A stretch of 36,193 nucleotides of DNA. Origin: Cupriavidus phytohabitans. Its GTDB lineage: Bacteria > Pseudomonadota > Gammaproteobacteria > Burkholderiales > Burkholderiaceae. A model generated the notes under the pieces. That model ran no database searches. It worked only from the letters and a program-made list of their open reading frames with translations, and was not told where the DNA came from. The translations under genes and the position numbers were made by a program. Of the stretch, positions 27,288 to 35,313 are shown in pieces (within the stretch, counting starts at the first letter, position 1; each line of letters opens with the position of its first letter). The DNA lies in assembly GCF_000426345.1 (NCBI RefSeq), contig NZ_AUFE01000054.1, positions 1-36,193 of the forward strand, written 5' to 3'.

Positions 27288-28205
27288 ATGATCGAGGTCC
27301 GCCATTTTCGTTCGCTGATTGCCATTGCCGAATCCGGCAAGCTCGCCACCGCGGCCGAGCGTGTGCATGTCAGCCAGTCGGCGCTGTCACACCAGATCAA
27401 GGCCATCGAGGCGCACTACGGCCTGCCGCTGTTCGACCGGACCCGGCAGGGGCTGCGCTTCACGCCGGCGGGCGAACGCCTGCTGGCACTCGCGCGCGAG
27501 GTGCTGGCCGCGGTCAGCGCGGCCGACCGCGATATCGAACGGCTCAAGGGCGATACCCGCGGCGAACTGCGCGTGGTGCTGGAGTGCCATACCTGCTTCG
27601 ACTGGCTGATGCCGGTGATGGATGAATTCCGCCGCCGCTGGCCCGAGGTGGAGGTGGACCTGGTGGCGGGCTTCCATGCCGACCCGATCTCGCTGCTCAG
27701 CGAAGGCCGCGCCGACATGGTGATCGGCTCGCAGCCGGCGGTCCGGCGCGGGCTCGACGTCGCGCCGCTGTTCCGCTTCGAGATCCTGGCGGTCATCGCC
27801 AACGAGCACCGGCTGCGCAACAAGCGCCGCATCGAGGCCGCCGACCTGGCCGGCGAGACGCTGATCACCTATCCGGTGCCGGAGCAGCGCATCGACCTGA
27901 TCCGCGAGGTGCTGGAGCCCGCCGGCATCCGGCTGCAGCGGCGCACCGCGGAGCTGACGGTGGCCGTGCTGCAACTGGTGGCGAGCCGGCGCGGCGTGGC
28001 CGCATTGCCAAACTGGGGCGTGAAGAACTATGTCGACCACGACTACGTGCTGGCCAAGCGGATCGGCCCCAGGGGGCTGTGGAGCGAGCTCTATGCCACG
28101 GTGCCGGCGCCGCTGGCGCTCCGGCCTTATGTGGCGGACTTTGTCGCGATCGTGCGGGATACGTGCGCGGCGCAGCTCGACGGCATCGAACTGCTTCCAG
28201 CTTAG
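27288..28205 (+). CDS. metR: MetR, LysR-type activator of methionine synthesis
   Basis: 305 residues, the LysR-family length. The N-terminal winged helix-turn-helix (about 1-60) has FRSLIAIAESGKLATAAERVHVSQSALSHQIKAIE. The effector domain opens with LRVVLECHTCFDWLMPVMDEFRRRWPEVEVDL, a signature of MetR, which uses homocysteine as co-regulator. It is divergent from metE with a MetR box in the gap, the classic arrangement. It ends 10 bases from the stop of the convergent small gene at 28215. Confidence 0.94.
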   Translation: MIEVRHFRSLIAIAESGKLATAAERVHVSQSALSHQIKAIEAHYGLPLFDRTRQGLRFTPAGERLLALAREVLAAVSAADRDIERLKGDTRGELRVVLECHTCFDWLMPVMDEFRRRWPEVEVDLVAGFHADPISLLSEGRADMVIGSQPAVRRGLDVAPLFRFEILAVIANEHRLRNKRRIEAADLAGETLITYPVPEQRIDLIREVLEPAGIRLQRRTAELTVAVLQLVASRRGVAALPNWGVKNYVDHDYVLAKRIGPRGLWSELYATVPAPLALRPYVADFVAIVRDTCAAQLDGIELLPA

Positions 28206-28214
28206 CGCGGCCCG

Positions 28215-28577
28215 CTAGGCAGGCAGCGCCAATGCGGCGTCGCTGCCGACCTTCGGGATGGCGGCGCGCGGTGCGGGAGTCAGCTCGCTTTGCGCTTCGC
28301 CCTCCGGATCGTCGACGTCTGCGTCCAGCACCGCCATGTCGATGCCGCTTTCCAGCCGGCGCAGGAACAGCCAGAGCAGGCTGGCATCGGCCGCGGTCAG
28401 GGTTGCATGGAGCACTGGCTGACCGGTTGATTCGAAGCCGGTCGAGTCGAAGCGCAATTGTTCTGGCACCAGCCCGGTTCGGCGGGCGCTGGCAAACACC
28501 CACTCCATCGCACCGAATGGGTCGGTGCCGTCGAGTTGCAGGGAAAGGCGCAGGGTGGGAGGGAAGGTGGCTGGCAT
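28215..28577 (-). CDS. Small protein of unknown function, possibly ACT-like
   Basis: 120 residues with no signal peptide. Residues about 8-85 (LRLSLQLDGTDPFGAMEWVFASARRTGL, then VLHATLTAADASLLWLFLRRLES) show the beta-alpha-beta-beta-alpha-beta rhythm of ACT-type regulatory domains, similar in outline to the acetohydroxyacid synthase small subunit IlvM. This is a shape resemblance only. The tail is acidic, then Ala/Pro-rich. It is divergent from the Lrp/AsnC gene and shares its AT-rich control region, so it may be the target of that regulator. Confidence 0.6.
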   Translation of the reverse strand: MPATFPPTLRLSLQLDGTDPFGAMEWVFASARRTGLVPEQLRFDSTGFESTGQPVLHATLTAADASLLWLFLRRLESGIDMAVLDADVDDPEGEAQSELTPAPRAAIPKVGSDAALALPA

Positions 28578-28646
28578 GTGGCGTTTCCGGCAGGTCTTCT
28601 GATGAGGTTAATTTACCAGCCGGAGCGCAAAATGAGCTTCTTTATT

Positions 28647-28717
28647 TTCTCCAATATTGTTAAAAATGGAGAAGAAACGACTTCTTATGGAATAAAATGG
28701 AGATGTTTCGTCCATAA
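28647..28717. promoter_or_regulatory. AT-rich control region with repeated TGGA/TCCA half-sites
   Basis: Between the small unknown gene and the Lrp/AsnC gene. TTCTCCA (28647-28653) is inverted to TGGAGAA (28667-28673), and TTATGGA (28685-28691) to TCCATAA (28711-28717). ATGGA also occurs at 28697. Clustered palindromic half-sites near the start codon suit an Lrp/AsnC octamer wrapping its own promoter. Confidence 0.5.
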
Positions 28718-28729
28718 AAACAATAGACC

Positions 28730-29200
28730 ATGGTACAACCTCCCAGGCTCGATGACACTGACCGCCGCATCCTGCGCGAACTCCGCCGCGACGGCCGCCT
28801 GTCCAACGCGAAACTGGCCGAGCAGGTCGGCCTCTCCGCCACACCCTGCTGGAACCGGGTGCGCGCACTCGAGGAAAGCGGGGTCATCGAAGGCTACGCG
28901 GCCCTGCTGAACCAGAAGGCGCTGGGATTGCCGGATACGGTCCTGATCGAAGTCACGCTGGAGCGCCACGACGACGACATGCTGTACCGCTTCGGCCAGG
29001 CACTTGCCGAACTGCCGGAAGTGATGGAAGCCTACCTGCTGACCGGCGACTACGACTACCTGATCAAGGTCGCCGTGGCCGGCACGCAAGGCTATGAGGA
29101 GTTCCTGCGGCACAAGCTGTACAAGCTGCCTGGGCTGCGCCACAGCCGCTCGACCTTTGTGCTGCGCACGCTGAAGCGCGAGCCCTCCGTCGAACCCTGA
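28730..29200 (+). CDS. Lrp/AsnC-family transcriptional regulator
   Basis: 156 residues. The N-terminal winged helix (about 5-60) carries LDDTDRRILRELRRDGRLSNAKLAEQVGLSATPCWNRVRALEESGVI, the canonical Lrp/AsnC start. The C-terminal RAM (ligand-binding) domain follows, with EVMEAYLLTGDYDYLIKVAV and a closing RTFVLRT-like strand (STFVLRTLK). Such proteins sense amino acids as octamers. The target could be the divergent gene at 28215; the effector cannot be told from the sequence. The ribosome site is weak, and the ATG lies directly after the repeat cluster. Confidence 0.92.
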   Translation: MVQPPRLDDTDRRILRELRRDGRLSNAKLAEQVGLSATPCWNRVRALEESGVIEGYAALLNQKALGLPDTVLIEVTLERHDDDMLYRFGQALAELPEVMEAYLLTGDYDYLIKVAVAGTQGYEEFLRHKLYKLPGLRHSRSTFVLRTLKREPSVEP

Positions 29201-29403
29201 GCCGCCCAGCCGGCGTAGCCAGCTTGCTATGCCGCGCGCATCACTTTGCCCTGGCTGCAAAAGTCTGTCGCGCGCCTTGCTTTAGGAATATGCCGACGGC
29301 CCGCAACGGTGTATTCCATGGCCGAATCAAGCGCGAACGCACAATTCCGCTCATAATGTCGGCGGTGCCGGGCCGCCCCGCACCCATTGAAAAGAATTCC
29401 GGT

Positions 29404-30000
29404 ATGAACGACACAGAAATTGAGCTGATCGATTCGGCACGCCTGCCGACCCGATTTGGTGACTTCACGGCACACGCCTTCAAGGGCGCCCACTCAGGCA
29501 TTGAGCATCTGGCTCTCAGTGTGGGCGAGGTGGTTGGCGAGGACGTGCTGATCCGCATGCATTCCGAATGCCTGACCGGAGATGTCTTCGGTTCCTGCCG
29601 CTGCGACTGCGGCCCGCAACTGGAACTGGCCATGGAAAAGATCGCGGCCGAAGGCCGCGGCATCCTGCTCTACCTGCGCGGCCACGAAGGTCGTGGCATC
29701 GGCCTGGCGGAGAAGATCCGCGCCTACCGCCTGCAGGACGGGGGGCTGGATACCGTCGACGCCAACCTGGCGCTGGGCCAGGCCATCGACGCACGCAACT
29801 ACGCCTTTGCGGCCGACCTGCTGCACCAGTGGGGCGTCACGTCGGTGCGGCTGATGAGCAATAACCCGCTCAAGGCCGCCGCGCTCGAAAAAGCCGGCAT
29901 CAAGGTCAACGAGCAGCTGCGGCACATCGTGCCGTCCAACGCCGAGAATGAAAAGTACCTGGCGACCAAGCGCACGCGCATGGGCCACCTGCTCGACTGA
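29404..30000 (+). CDS. ribA: GTP cyclohydrolase II (canonical)
   Basis: 198 residues, the length of E. coli RibA (196). Opens the guanine imidazole ring of GTP, the first step of riboflavin synthesis. Zinc ligands are in HSECLTGDVFGSCRCDCG (C-x10-C-x-C). The nucleotide-binding block LYLRGHEGRGIGLAEKIRAY is present, followed by D-x-R in IDARNY, MSNNPLK and the C-terminal TKRTRMGHLLD. The ATG at 29404 is chosen because homology begins there; the frame is open further upstream to 29224. It stands apart from other rib genes and has no FMN riboswitch features upstream. Contrast with the URC1 paralogue at 11084. Confidence 0.93.
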   Translation: MNDTEIELIDSARLPTRFGDFTAHAFKGAHSGIEHLALSVGEVVGEDVLIRMHSECLTGDVFGSCRCDCGPQLELAMEKIAAEGRGILLYLRGHEGRGIGLAEKIRAYRLQDGGLDTVDANLALGQAIDARNYAFAADLLHQWGVTSVRLMSNNPLKAAALEKAGIKVNEQLRHIVPSNAENEKYLATKRTRMGHLLD

Positions 30001-30048
30001 CAGTGGCAGGCCAGGCGGCATGCCGGCTAACTGCCCGGCTGCCCACGG

Positions 30049-30079
30049 GCCCGTCAGGACGAAGCGCGACGGGCTTTTT
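30049..30079 (+). terminator. Rho-independent terminator after ribA
   Basis: GCCCGTC (30049-30055), 12-base loop, GACGGGC (30068-30074), then TTTTT. It starts 49 bases after the ribA stop. Confidence 0.85.
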
Positions 30080-30141
30080 CCTCACATGATTCCTTGTTAG
30101 CCTGCGCGCGCGGACCGCGCAGCAGTTACTGCGCCCAATTG

Positions 30142-30156
30142 GTTGCTAGTAGCAAC
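30142..30156. promoter_or_regulatory. Perfect palindrome upstream of the MarR gene
   Basis: GTTGCTA-G-TAGCAAC, a perfect 7+1+7 inverted repeat 45 bases before the ATG at 30202. MarR proteins usually bind such sites over their own promoter, so this is the likely autoregulatory operator of the MarR-hydrolase pair. Confidence 0.65.
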
Positions 30157-30201
30157 TATTGCCATTAGAATCTGTTGGCCACCCGGAAGCCTTCTGCCCT
30201 G

Positions 30202-30687
30202 ATGCACGACTCTGCCACCACTGCGACCGGTTCGATCCTGGAATACCTGACGTTCCGGCTCAACCGCCTTTGCGAAATGACCAAGGACTCTGCCTCCGGC
30301 TTCTATGAGCGGGAATTCGGCATCGGCCTGAGGGAGTTGCGCGTGCTGCGTTTTGCCGGGCTGGAGCCCGGCCTGACGCTGACGCGGCTGATCGAACTGG
30401 TGCTGCTGGAGAAGACGGTGACTTCCAAGCTGGTCACCGCGCTGGCGAAGCGGGGCTTGCTGCGCCGTGAGGTAGGCGCGGCCGATGCCCGGCAACTGAA
30501 CCTGTTCCTGACCCCGGCCGGCGCGGAACTGGTGGCGCAGACCTACCAGCGCGGCGATGTCCTGGAAAGGATGTTCCTGTCGGTCCTGACCGAAGCCGAA
30601 GTCCAGACGCTGGACCGGTGCATCGGCAAGCTGACCGCGGTGCTCGAGGCGCATCAGCGCGGTGTCGAGCCGCCGGCCGGCGGCTAG
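30202..30687 (+). CDS. MarR-family transcriptional regulator
   Basis: 161 residues from the ATG at 30202 (a TTG at 30175 would add nine). A winged helix-turn-helix in the middle (about 45-105) includes LRELRVLRFAGLEPGLTLTRLIELVLLEKTVTSKLVTALAKRGLLRRE, then a wing with ADARQLNLFLTPAGAELV, the DxR-like wing of MarR proteins. The N- and C-terminal helices form the dimer interface. It lies 51 bases before the serine hydrolase gene in the same direction, so it probably controls that gene through the palindrome at 30142. The effector is unknown. Confidence 0.88.
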   Translation: MHDSATTATGSILEYLTFRLNRLCEMTKDSASGFYEREFGIGLRELRVLRFAGLEPGLTLTRLIELVLLEKTVTSKLVTALAKRGLLRREVGAADARQLNLFLTPAGAELVAQTYQRGDVLERMFLSVLTEAEVQTLDRCIGKLTAVLEAHQRGVEPPAGG

Positions 30688-30738
30688 CAGGGGCAGGGGA
30701 GCGAAAACGGCAAGGCCATAAAACAACGAGGAGACGAC

Positions 30739-32091
30739 ATGGAACCCAATACCCATACCCGGACGCGCCGCCGATGGCGCGCCATTGCATGCGGCGCCCT
30801 GTGTGCCGCCGCCTTGCCGGCCTGGAGCCAGGACGCGGGCCGCGGCGCCGCGCCCGCGGCGCCTGCCCTGGTCGCCGCGCTGGACAGCGACCCGGTGCGG
30901 CTCGGCTGGATGCAAGGCTTTCCGCCGCCGCCCGAGAAGCAGATCACCCACGCGCCGGGCGCCGAGAAATTCCCGCGCAATCGCTGGCTGTTCTCGCATA
31001 TCCGCGAACTGGTGCCGACCGCGTCGGTCTGGCGCGGCAGCGGCCCGCCCAGCCCGCTGCCGCGCGCAGAGCGCGATATCGGCCGGGTGCTGTTCACCGA
31101 TGCGGACGGCACGCAGCGCACCTTCGAAGAGATGCTGGCGCTGACCTATACCGACGGCATCCTGGTCATGCACAAGGGCAAGGTCGTCTATGAGCGCTAC
31201 TTCGGCGTACTGGACGGCCACACGCCCCATATCGCCATGTCGGTGACGAAGTCCTTCGTCGGCACGCTGGCGGCGATGCTGGCCGCCGACGGCAAGCTCG
31301 ATCCGGCGGCGCCCGTCACGCGCTACCTGCCGGAAATGGCCGGCACCGCCTACGGCGATGCCACGGTGCGCCAGGTGATGGACATGACCGTCGGCGTCCG
31401 CTACTCGGAGGACTATGCCAATCCAAAGGCCGAGGTCTGGGATTATGCGCGCGCCGGCGGCATGCTCGCCCGGCCTGCCGGATACAACGGGCCGGGAACG
31501 TTCTACGACTTCCTGAAGACGCTGCAGAAGGAAGGCGGACACGACGATGTCTTTGCCTACAAGACGGTGAATGCCGAGGTGCTCGCGTGGATCGTGCGCC
31601 GCGCTTCGGGCCAGTCGCTGGCCAGGCTGCTGTCGGAACGGATCTGGCAGCCGATGGGCGCCGAGCAGGATGCCTACTTCACGGTCGACAGCATCGGCAC
31701 GGAAGCTGGCGGCGGCGGCCTGAACACCACGCTGCGCGACCTCGCGCGCTTTGGTGAGATCATCCGCGGCAACGGGCGCTTCAATGGCAAGCAGATCATC
31801 CCTGCGTCGGTCGTGGCCGATATCCGCCGCGGCGGCGACCGCGGGCAGTTCGCACGCTCGGGCAGCGGCGCCGTGCTGCCGGGCTGGAGCTACCGCGACA
31901 TGTGGTGGGTGTCCCATGACAGCCACGGCATGTTCCAGGCTGCCGGCATCCATGGGCAGCGCATCTACATCGATCCCAAGGCCGAGCTGACCATCGTCCG
32001 CTATGCGTCGCACCCGGTGGCGGGGAACGCTGCCAACAACCCGATCACGTTCCGCGCGTTCCGGGCGCTGGCGGAGACGTTGTCGCAGTAG
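30739..32091 (+). CDS. Secreted class C-type serine hydrolase (NylB/EstB-like)
   Basis: 450 residues. A signal peptide (to about AWSQ, residue 31) sends it to the periplasm. The beta-lactamase-fold catalytic pair is S168-V-T-K171 in AMSVTKSFVG, and YSEDYANP (222-229) resembles the tyrosine-bearing loop of 6-aminohexanoate-dimer hydrolases. Y274-K-T-V-N278 stands in the place of the Y-x-N motif. GGGGLNTTLRDLARFGE and the C-terminal GIHGQRIYIDPKAELTIVRYAS are typical of this esterase/amidase group. Substrate unknown; antibiotic hydrolysis is not implied. GAGGAG lies six bases before the ATG. Probably co-transcribed with marR. Confidence 0.88.
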   Translation: MEPNTHTRTRRRWRAIACGALCAAALPAWSQDAGRGAAPAAPALVAALDSDPVRLGWMQGFPPPPEKQITHAPGAEKFPRNRWLFSHIRELVPTASVWRGSGPPSPLPRAERDIGRVLFTDADGTQRTFEEMLALTYTDGILVMHKGKVVYERYFGVLDGHTPHIAMSVTKSFVGTLAAMLAADGKLDPAAPVTRYLPEMAGTAYGDATVRQVMDMTVGVRYSEDYANPKAEVWDYARAGGMLARPAGYNGPGTFYDFLKTLQKEGGHDDVFAYKTVNAEVLAWIVRRASGQSLARLLSERIWQPMGAEQDAYFTVDSIGTEAGGGGLNTTLRDLARFGEIIRGNGRFNGKQIIPASVVADIRRGGDRGQFARSGSGAVLPGWSYRDMWWVSHDSHGMFQAAGIHGQRIYIDPKAELTIVRYASHPVAGNAANNPITFRAFRALAETLSQ

Positions 32092-32756
32092 TGCAATGCC
32101 GGGGTGGTGAAGCGATACGCCCAAGGACGAGAGCCTTCCCAATCGCATCAAATGCCTCGCGTACGAGGAACGCTTCTTCGTCGCTCGTCGCGCTGGCTCG
32201 GATAACCGGCCAGGTGAGGCGCTGTATGAAGCCGGAAAGGGCGACCGCGCGGCGCTCATCAATTGGTATTTGCATGGTGACGTGGGATGTTGCCGTTCGC
32301 GGCGAAATCCTTTGCGAGGGTCATTCTTGAGCCTGATTTGCGCCGCCGGCTTTCCCGGCGGCGCAAATATCGGGCTGCAACGGCTGTGCCGATCCGGTAC
32401 GGACGCTCAGGGATTGCTGGCGAGATTCCGGAGCGCGGCCTTCTCGTCCCGCGTGTAGAACCGGTATGCCACGTACACAATGCCCACCCATACCACCGAG
32501 ACCAGCAACGACATGCGCATATCCGGCAGGATGGCGATGCATGCGAGCACCGCGGCGACGAACACCAGCGCGATGTAGTTGAGATCATCAGCAGGACGGC
32601 GATCGCGCCCACGTAGAAAATCAGCAGGTGCCAGAACGTGGCGCTCACACCGGACGTTGAGCGCCATATAAGCGCAAAGCGGCTTCGCAACGCTACAATC
32701 GACATCGCCGTTTCCTTCCATTGCCATGACCTGCTCCGCGCAGGCGAAAGGCCAGG
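32092..32756. other. 665-base region with a gene remnant and a perfect hairpin
   Basis: No intact gene. It holds a decayed permease (32407-32654, listed separately) and, at 32336-32368, a perfect 14-bp hairpin ATTTGCGCCGCCGG/CCGGCGGCGCAAAT with a CTTTC loop. No T-run follows on either strand, so it is a poor terminator. A minus-strand frame at 32045-32275 (MQIPIDERRAVALSGF, then SDEEAFLVREAFDAIGKAL) looks somewhat protein-like but lacks a ribosome site and overlaps the hydrolase stop. Confidence 0.5.
32407..32654 (-). pseudogene. Remnant of an amino acid permease (APC family)
   Basis: Two fragments of an AnsP/ProY-type permease in different frames. The first (SATFWHLLIFYVGAIAVLLM, about 32654-32586) resembles helix 8 of such permeases (IFVFYVG). 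The second begins directly after it in another frame (LNYIALVFVAAVLACIAILP, then DMRMSLLVSVVWVGIVYVAY, about 32583-32407) and resembles the last two helices and tail, including the PDxRxSL motif. The ~150 residues normally between them are missing, so an internal deletion with frameshift has occurred. No 5' part is found upstream. The identification is by eye. Confidence 0.55.
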
Positions 32757-33608
32757 ATGCGTCCCCCACCTAGCGCCCTGAAGTCCGAGGACCACAAGCA
32801 GCAGGCATTCCGGGATGAAGTGATCCGGTTATACGAGCACGAGCCCGACCTCCATGAGCTGCCGGCGCTTCTGTTCGAAAGCGTAGCGGCGCTGACCGAC
32901 TGCGACCTGTCTGGCTATACCGAACTGCACCAGGCCAGCGGGGAGTGCCGCGCGCTGTTGTCAGAGCAAGGCGACCCCGGCATGCGCGCCGCATGGGCGC
33001 AGGCTTTCGCCGGCAGGCACATGCAGGGCCATCCATTCTGGGAATACGACCCGGCGTTCTTTGGCGAATGCGCGCTGCGCGAATCCGATGTGTTCAGCCA
33101 TGACGAGTTCATGGCGCTACCGGTCGCGCGCGAGGTCTGGTTGCCGTCACGGCTGCACCGGCTGATGGCGGTGGTGATGCAACACGATGGGTATGTGGTC
33201 ACGGTGGCCGGCCTGCGCGTAGCGGGCAGCCCGCCGTTCAGCGACGGCGATCGCGAGCGCCTGCAGGCGCTGCGTCCCCATGTGTTGCGCTGCTACCGCC
33301 AAGCGCAGCAGCGCACCGTCGCCCGTCTCGGGCCCGCGCAGCGGCTGCGGCTCGCGTTTCCGGCGCTGACGCCGCGCCAGCTTGAGGTCTGCGGCTGGCT
33401 GGCGCAGGGCAAGTCGAACGAAGACATCGCGGCCATCCTTGGCGTCAGCGTCGAAACCGTAAAGGTCCATGCGCGCGTCATCTACGACAAGACCGGTGTG
33501 GAAGGCCGGCACGCGGTGAGCGCAATCGCCCACACCGTGCCGCCGGTCGCGCAACTGCCGCCGCTATGGACGCTGCGGGAGGCGGCCGCTGAACGGCCAG
33601 CCGCCTGA
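32757..33608 (+). CDS. LuxR-type (GerE) response regulator-like transcription factor
   Basis: 283 residues. A C-terminal LuxR helix-turn-helix (about 200-262) reads FPALTPRQLEVCGWLAQGKSNEDIAAILGVSVETVKVHARVIYDKTGV, with all the key positions of the fold. The N-terminal ~195 residues are not a receiver domain (no phospho-acceptor pattern) and may be a GAF-like or autoinducer-binding-like sensor. AAAGG lies about six bases before the ATG. It converges with the LamG protein gene, the two stops being 21 bases apart. No acyl-homoserine lactone synthase is in the window. Target unknown. Confidence 0.85.
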   Translation: MRPPPSALKSEDHKQQAFRDEVIRLYEHEPDLHELPALLFESVAALTDCDLSGYTELHQASGECRALLSEQGDPGMRAAWAQAFAGRHMQGHPFWEYDPAFFGECALRESDVFSHDEFMALPVAREVWLPSRLHRLMAVVMQHDGYVVTVAGLRVAGSPPFSDGDRERLQALRPHVLRCYRQAQQRTVARLGPAQRLRLAFPALTPRQLEVCGWLAQGKSNEDIAAILGVSVETVKVHARVIYDKTGVEGRHAVSAIAHTVPPVAQLPPLWTLREAAAERPAA

Positions 33609-33629
33609 CCGAGTGGTGCGCTACGCGCG

Positions 33630-34853
33630 CTACGTGCGCAACGATGGCTGCTCGGGTGTCTTGCCGGTCAGCGGAGCGGCCAGCGTCTTCAGCGTGCCCT
33701 GGCTCGACGGCGGATACACGGTGGCGGCGATATCCGGCAGCGGGTCGGTGACGCTGGCGCCAAGGGTGTTCGCGTTATTGACCACCTGGAACGTGGTCAG
33801 CGTCGGCACCGCCTGCCACCAAACGCCAGTGGTGGTCTGGACCGGGTTATCGATCTCGAAGTGCTTGCCGATCGTAGTCTGCTCGGTGATCGACAGTTCC
33901 TCGGTGAACGAATCGGAGTACGACAGCGTCAGGTTCACCTTGGCGCTGAACAGCCCGATATCGAACCCCGATTCCAATCCCAGGCTCACGCCCAGCGTTT
34001 GCGTTTCACTGTCGGACACGCTGACGCCGGTGGTCACGTCGACTTCATAGCCGGTATTGACGCCGGGCTGGCCGGTGAGCTCGCATAGCTGCACCCATGC
34101 CTGGTTGACGGTGAGGATGGTATAGGTGCTGCTGTCACCGGGAACGACCATGCTGAACGGCGCGTTGGCGGCCACGCTGCCAGGCATCGGCTCATTGACG
34201 TAGGTAGGCGAAGGGGGCTGGCTGGGGGCCGCGTACGGGGTCGACGGCGGCAAATCGAGCGCGACGACGCTGGCGCCGCCGATCAGCACGGCGCCGCTGG
34301 GACCCCAGTTGCTGATGGCTTGCGGCGGCTGCACGGCAAAGCCCTGCGTGGCGGTGTAGTCGGCGCCGTTGGTCAGCAGCACGGACTGCACCATGCCTGA
34401 GAACGGGAACGACTCGCCGTCCCAGAACGCGCCGATGTAGGAGGTACCGTTGCCATTAGGTGCCTGCAGCGGATTGCCGGATACCGGCACAGACTGGACC
34501 TGTACGCCGTTGACATAGCCGGCCAGGCTCTGCCCTTGCGTCCAGATCATTTCAACCAGGCTCCACTGGTCAGTCGGGATCTCTCCGGCCACGAAGGTGT
34601 AGTGGTTGCCGGCGTTGTCCCAGACCTCTGGATAGAGCAGCGGCGCGTCGTTGCCCGCTGTGCCGATGCCAAGCACCAGCGACTGGCCCAGCGAGAACAC
34701 CTTCTGGTTATCGGGCAGACCCGCGCTGTTCACATAAACCCAGGCCAGTACGTGGACCGTGCTGGCGCCCAGGATGATGCGCGGGGCGCCGGCATTGACC
34801 TGCACAGCGCCGGGCGAAGAAAAGTCGTATGCACTGACGGTTGGAGCATTCAT
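33630..34853 (-). CDS. LamG-domain protein with aerolysin-like C-terminal half
   Basis: 407 residues without a signal peptide. Residues about 5-165 form a concanavalin/LamG fold (STVHVLAWVYVNSAG, WSLVEMIWTQGQSLAGYVNG, SYIGAFWDGESFPFSGMVQS). A Pro-rich linker (about 200-225) leads to a Ser/Thr-rich beta domain (about 230-360) with long alternating strands: VDVTTGVSVSDSETQTLG, GFDIGLFSAKVNLTLSYSDS and FTEELSITEQTTIGKHFEI. Such amphipathic strands are characteristic of aerolysin/ETX-MTX2-type pore formers. I infer a lectin-guided pore-forming or membrane-binding protein; this is not established. The ATG at 34853 has GAGGGG seven bases upstream; the longer frame is rejected. Confidence 0.7.
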   Translation of the reverse strand: MNAPTVSAYDFSSPGAVQVNAGAPRIILGASTVHVLAWVYVNSAGLPDNQKVFSLGQSLVLGIGTAGNDAPLLYPEVWDNAGNHYTFVAGEIPTDQWSLVEMIWTQGQSLAGYVNGVQVQSVPVSGNPLQAPNGNGTSYIGAFWDGESFPFSGMVQSVLLTNGADYTATQGFAVQPPQAISNWGPSGAVLIGGASVVALDLPPSTPYAAPSQPPSPTYVNEPMPGSVAANAPFSMVVPGDSSTYTILTVNQAWVQLCELTGQPGVNTGYEVDVTTGVSVSDSETQTLGVSLGLESGFDIGLFSAKVNLTLSYSDSFTEELSITEQTTIGKHFEIDNPVQTTTGVWWQAVPTLTTFQVVNNANTLGASVTDPLPDIAATVYPPSSQGTLKTLAAPLTGKTPEQPSLRT

Positions 34854-35107
34854 GGTGTTACCCCTCGGATTTGGACATTCAGGAAGGTCATGAAGCAACG
34901 GGAACTCACCCCTGCAACACTCAGCCGCCGTTGTGCTTGTTTGACGGATGGAAGGAACGTGGCGGCGCGCGATGAGGTCTCCCGCCATCCGTGCAACGGT
35001 GCCGCGGCAGGCCTGCGCGCCGCGCACCCGGGGCCAATATAGGATCGCGTCGCGCGCATCGCCATTACTCTTCCGGGGTAGGAAAAGAGCGCGTGGCACG
35101 CCGGCCA

Positions 35108-35285
35108 GGCGCGCAGCGGAAACTCACCAGTGAGCGCGATACAGACCAGCGGCGCCATGTATCGCTGCATGTTCTCGTGCGGCTCGCTTCTGCGCAATCG
35201 GCAGCAATGCCCCGTTGCAGAGGGCCCAGCCCGTGGGCGCGAAGCCGAACGCGCACAGCCGGATTTCGCCAAGGTACTCGTCCAC
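35108..35285 (-). pseudogene. Internally deleted microcystin-dependent / phage tail-collar protein
   Basis: Starts GTG at 35285 with GGGGAGG six bases upstream, reading VDEYLGEIRLCAFGFAPTGW then ALCNGALLPIAQ, the standard N-terminus of MdpB-type tail-collar proteins (E-I-R-L-F-x-G-x-FAPxGWAxCNGQLLPI). In another frame, PHENMQRYMAPLVCIALTGEFP (about 35179-35114) is the standard C-terminus (HxNMQPYLxLNFCIALxGIFP). The ~120 central residues are missing and the frames no longer match, so only the two ends survive. It lies just upstream of the LamG protein gene on the same strand. Confidence 0.75.
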
Positions 35286-35287
35286 GG

Positions 35288-35313
35288 TCCACCTCCCCGG
35301 TCCACCTCCCCGG
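35288..35313. repeat. 13-bp tandem duplication covering a ribosome-binding site
   Basis: TCCACCTCCCCGG occurs twice in a row (35288-35300 and 35301-35313). On the minus strand each copy carries GGGGAGG, so the tail-collar pseudogene start is preceded by two equivalent ribosome sites. Confidence 0.85.

Noticed and set aside
29201..29403. FMN riboswitch upstream of ribA
   Set aside because: None of the conserved FMN-aptamer blocks can be seen in the 200 bases before the start.
30097..32262. 721-codon minus-strand open frame opposite marR and the hydrolase
   Set aside because: No domain, Arg/His-rich composition, and it is opposite two clear genes with ribosome sites.
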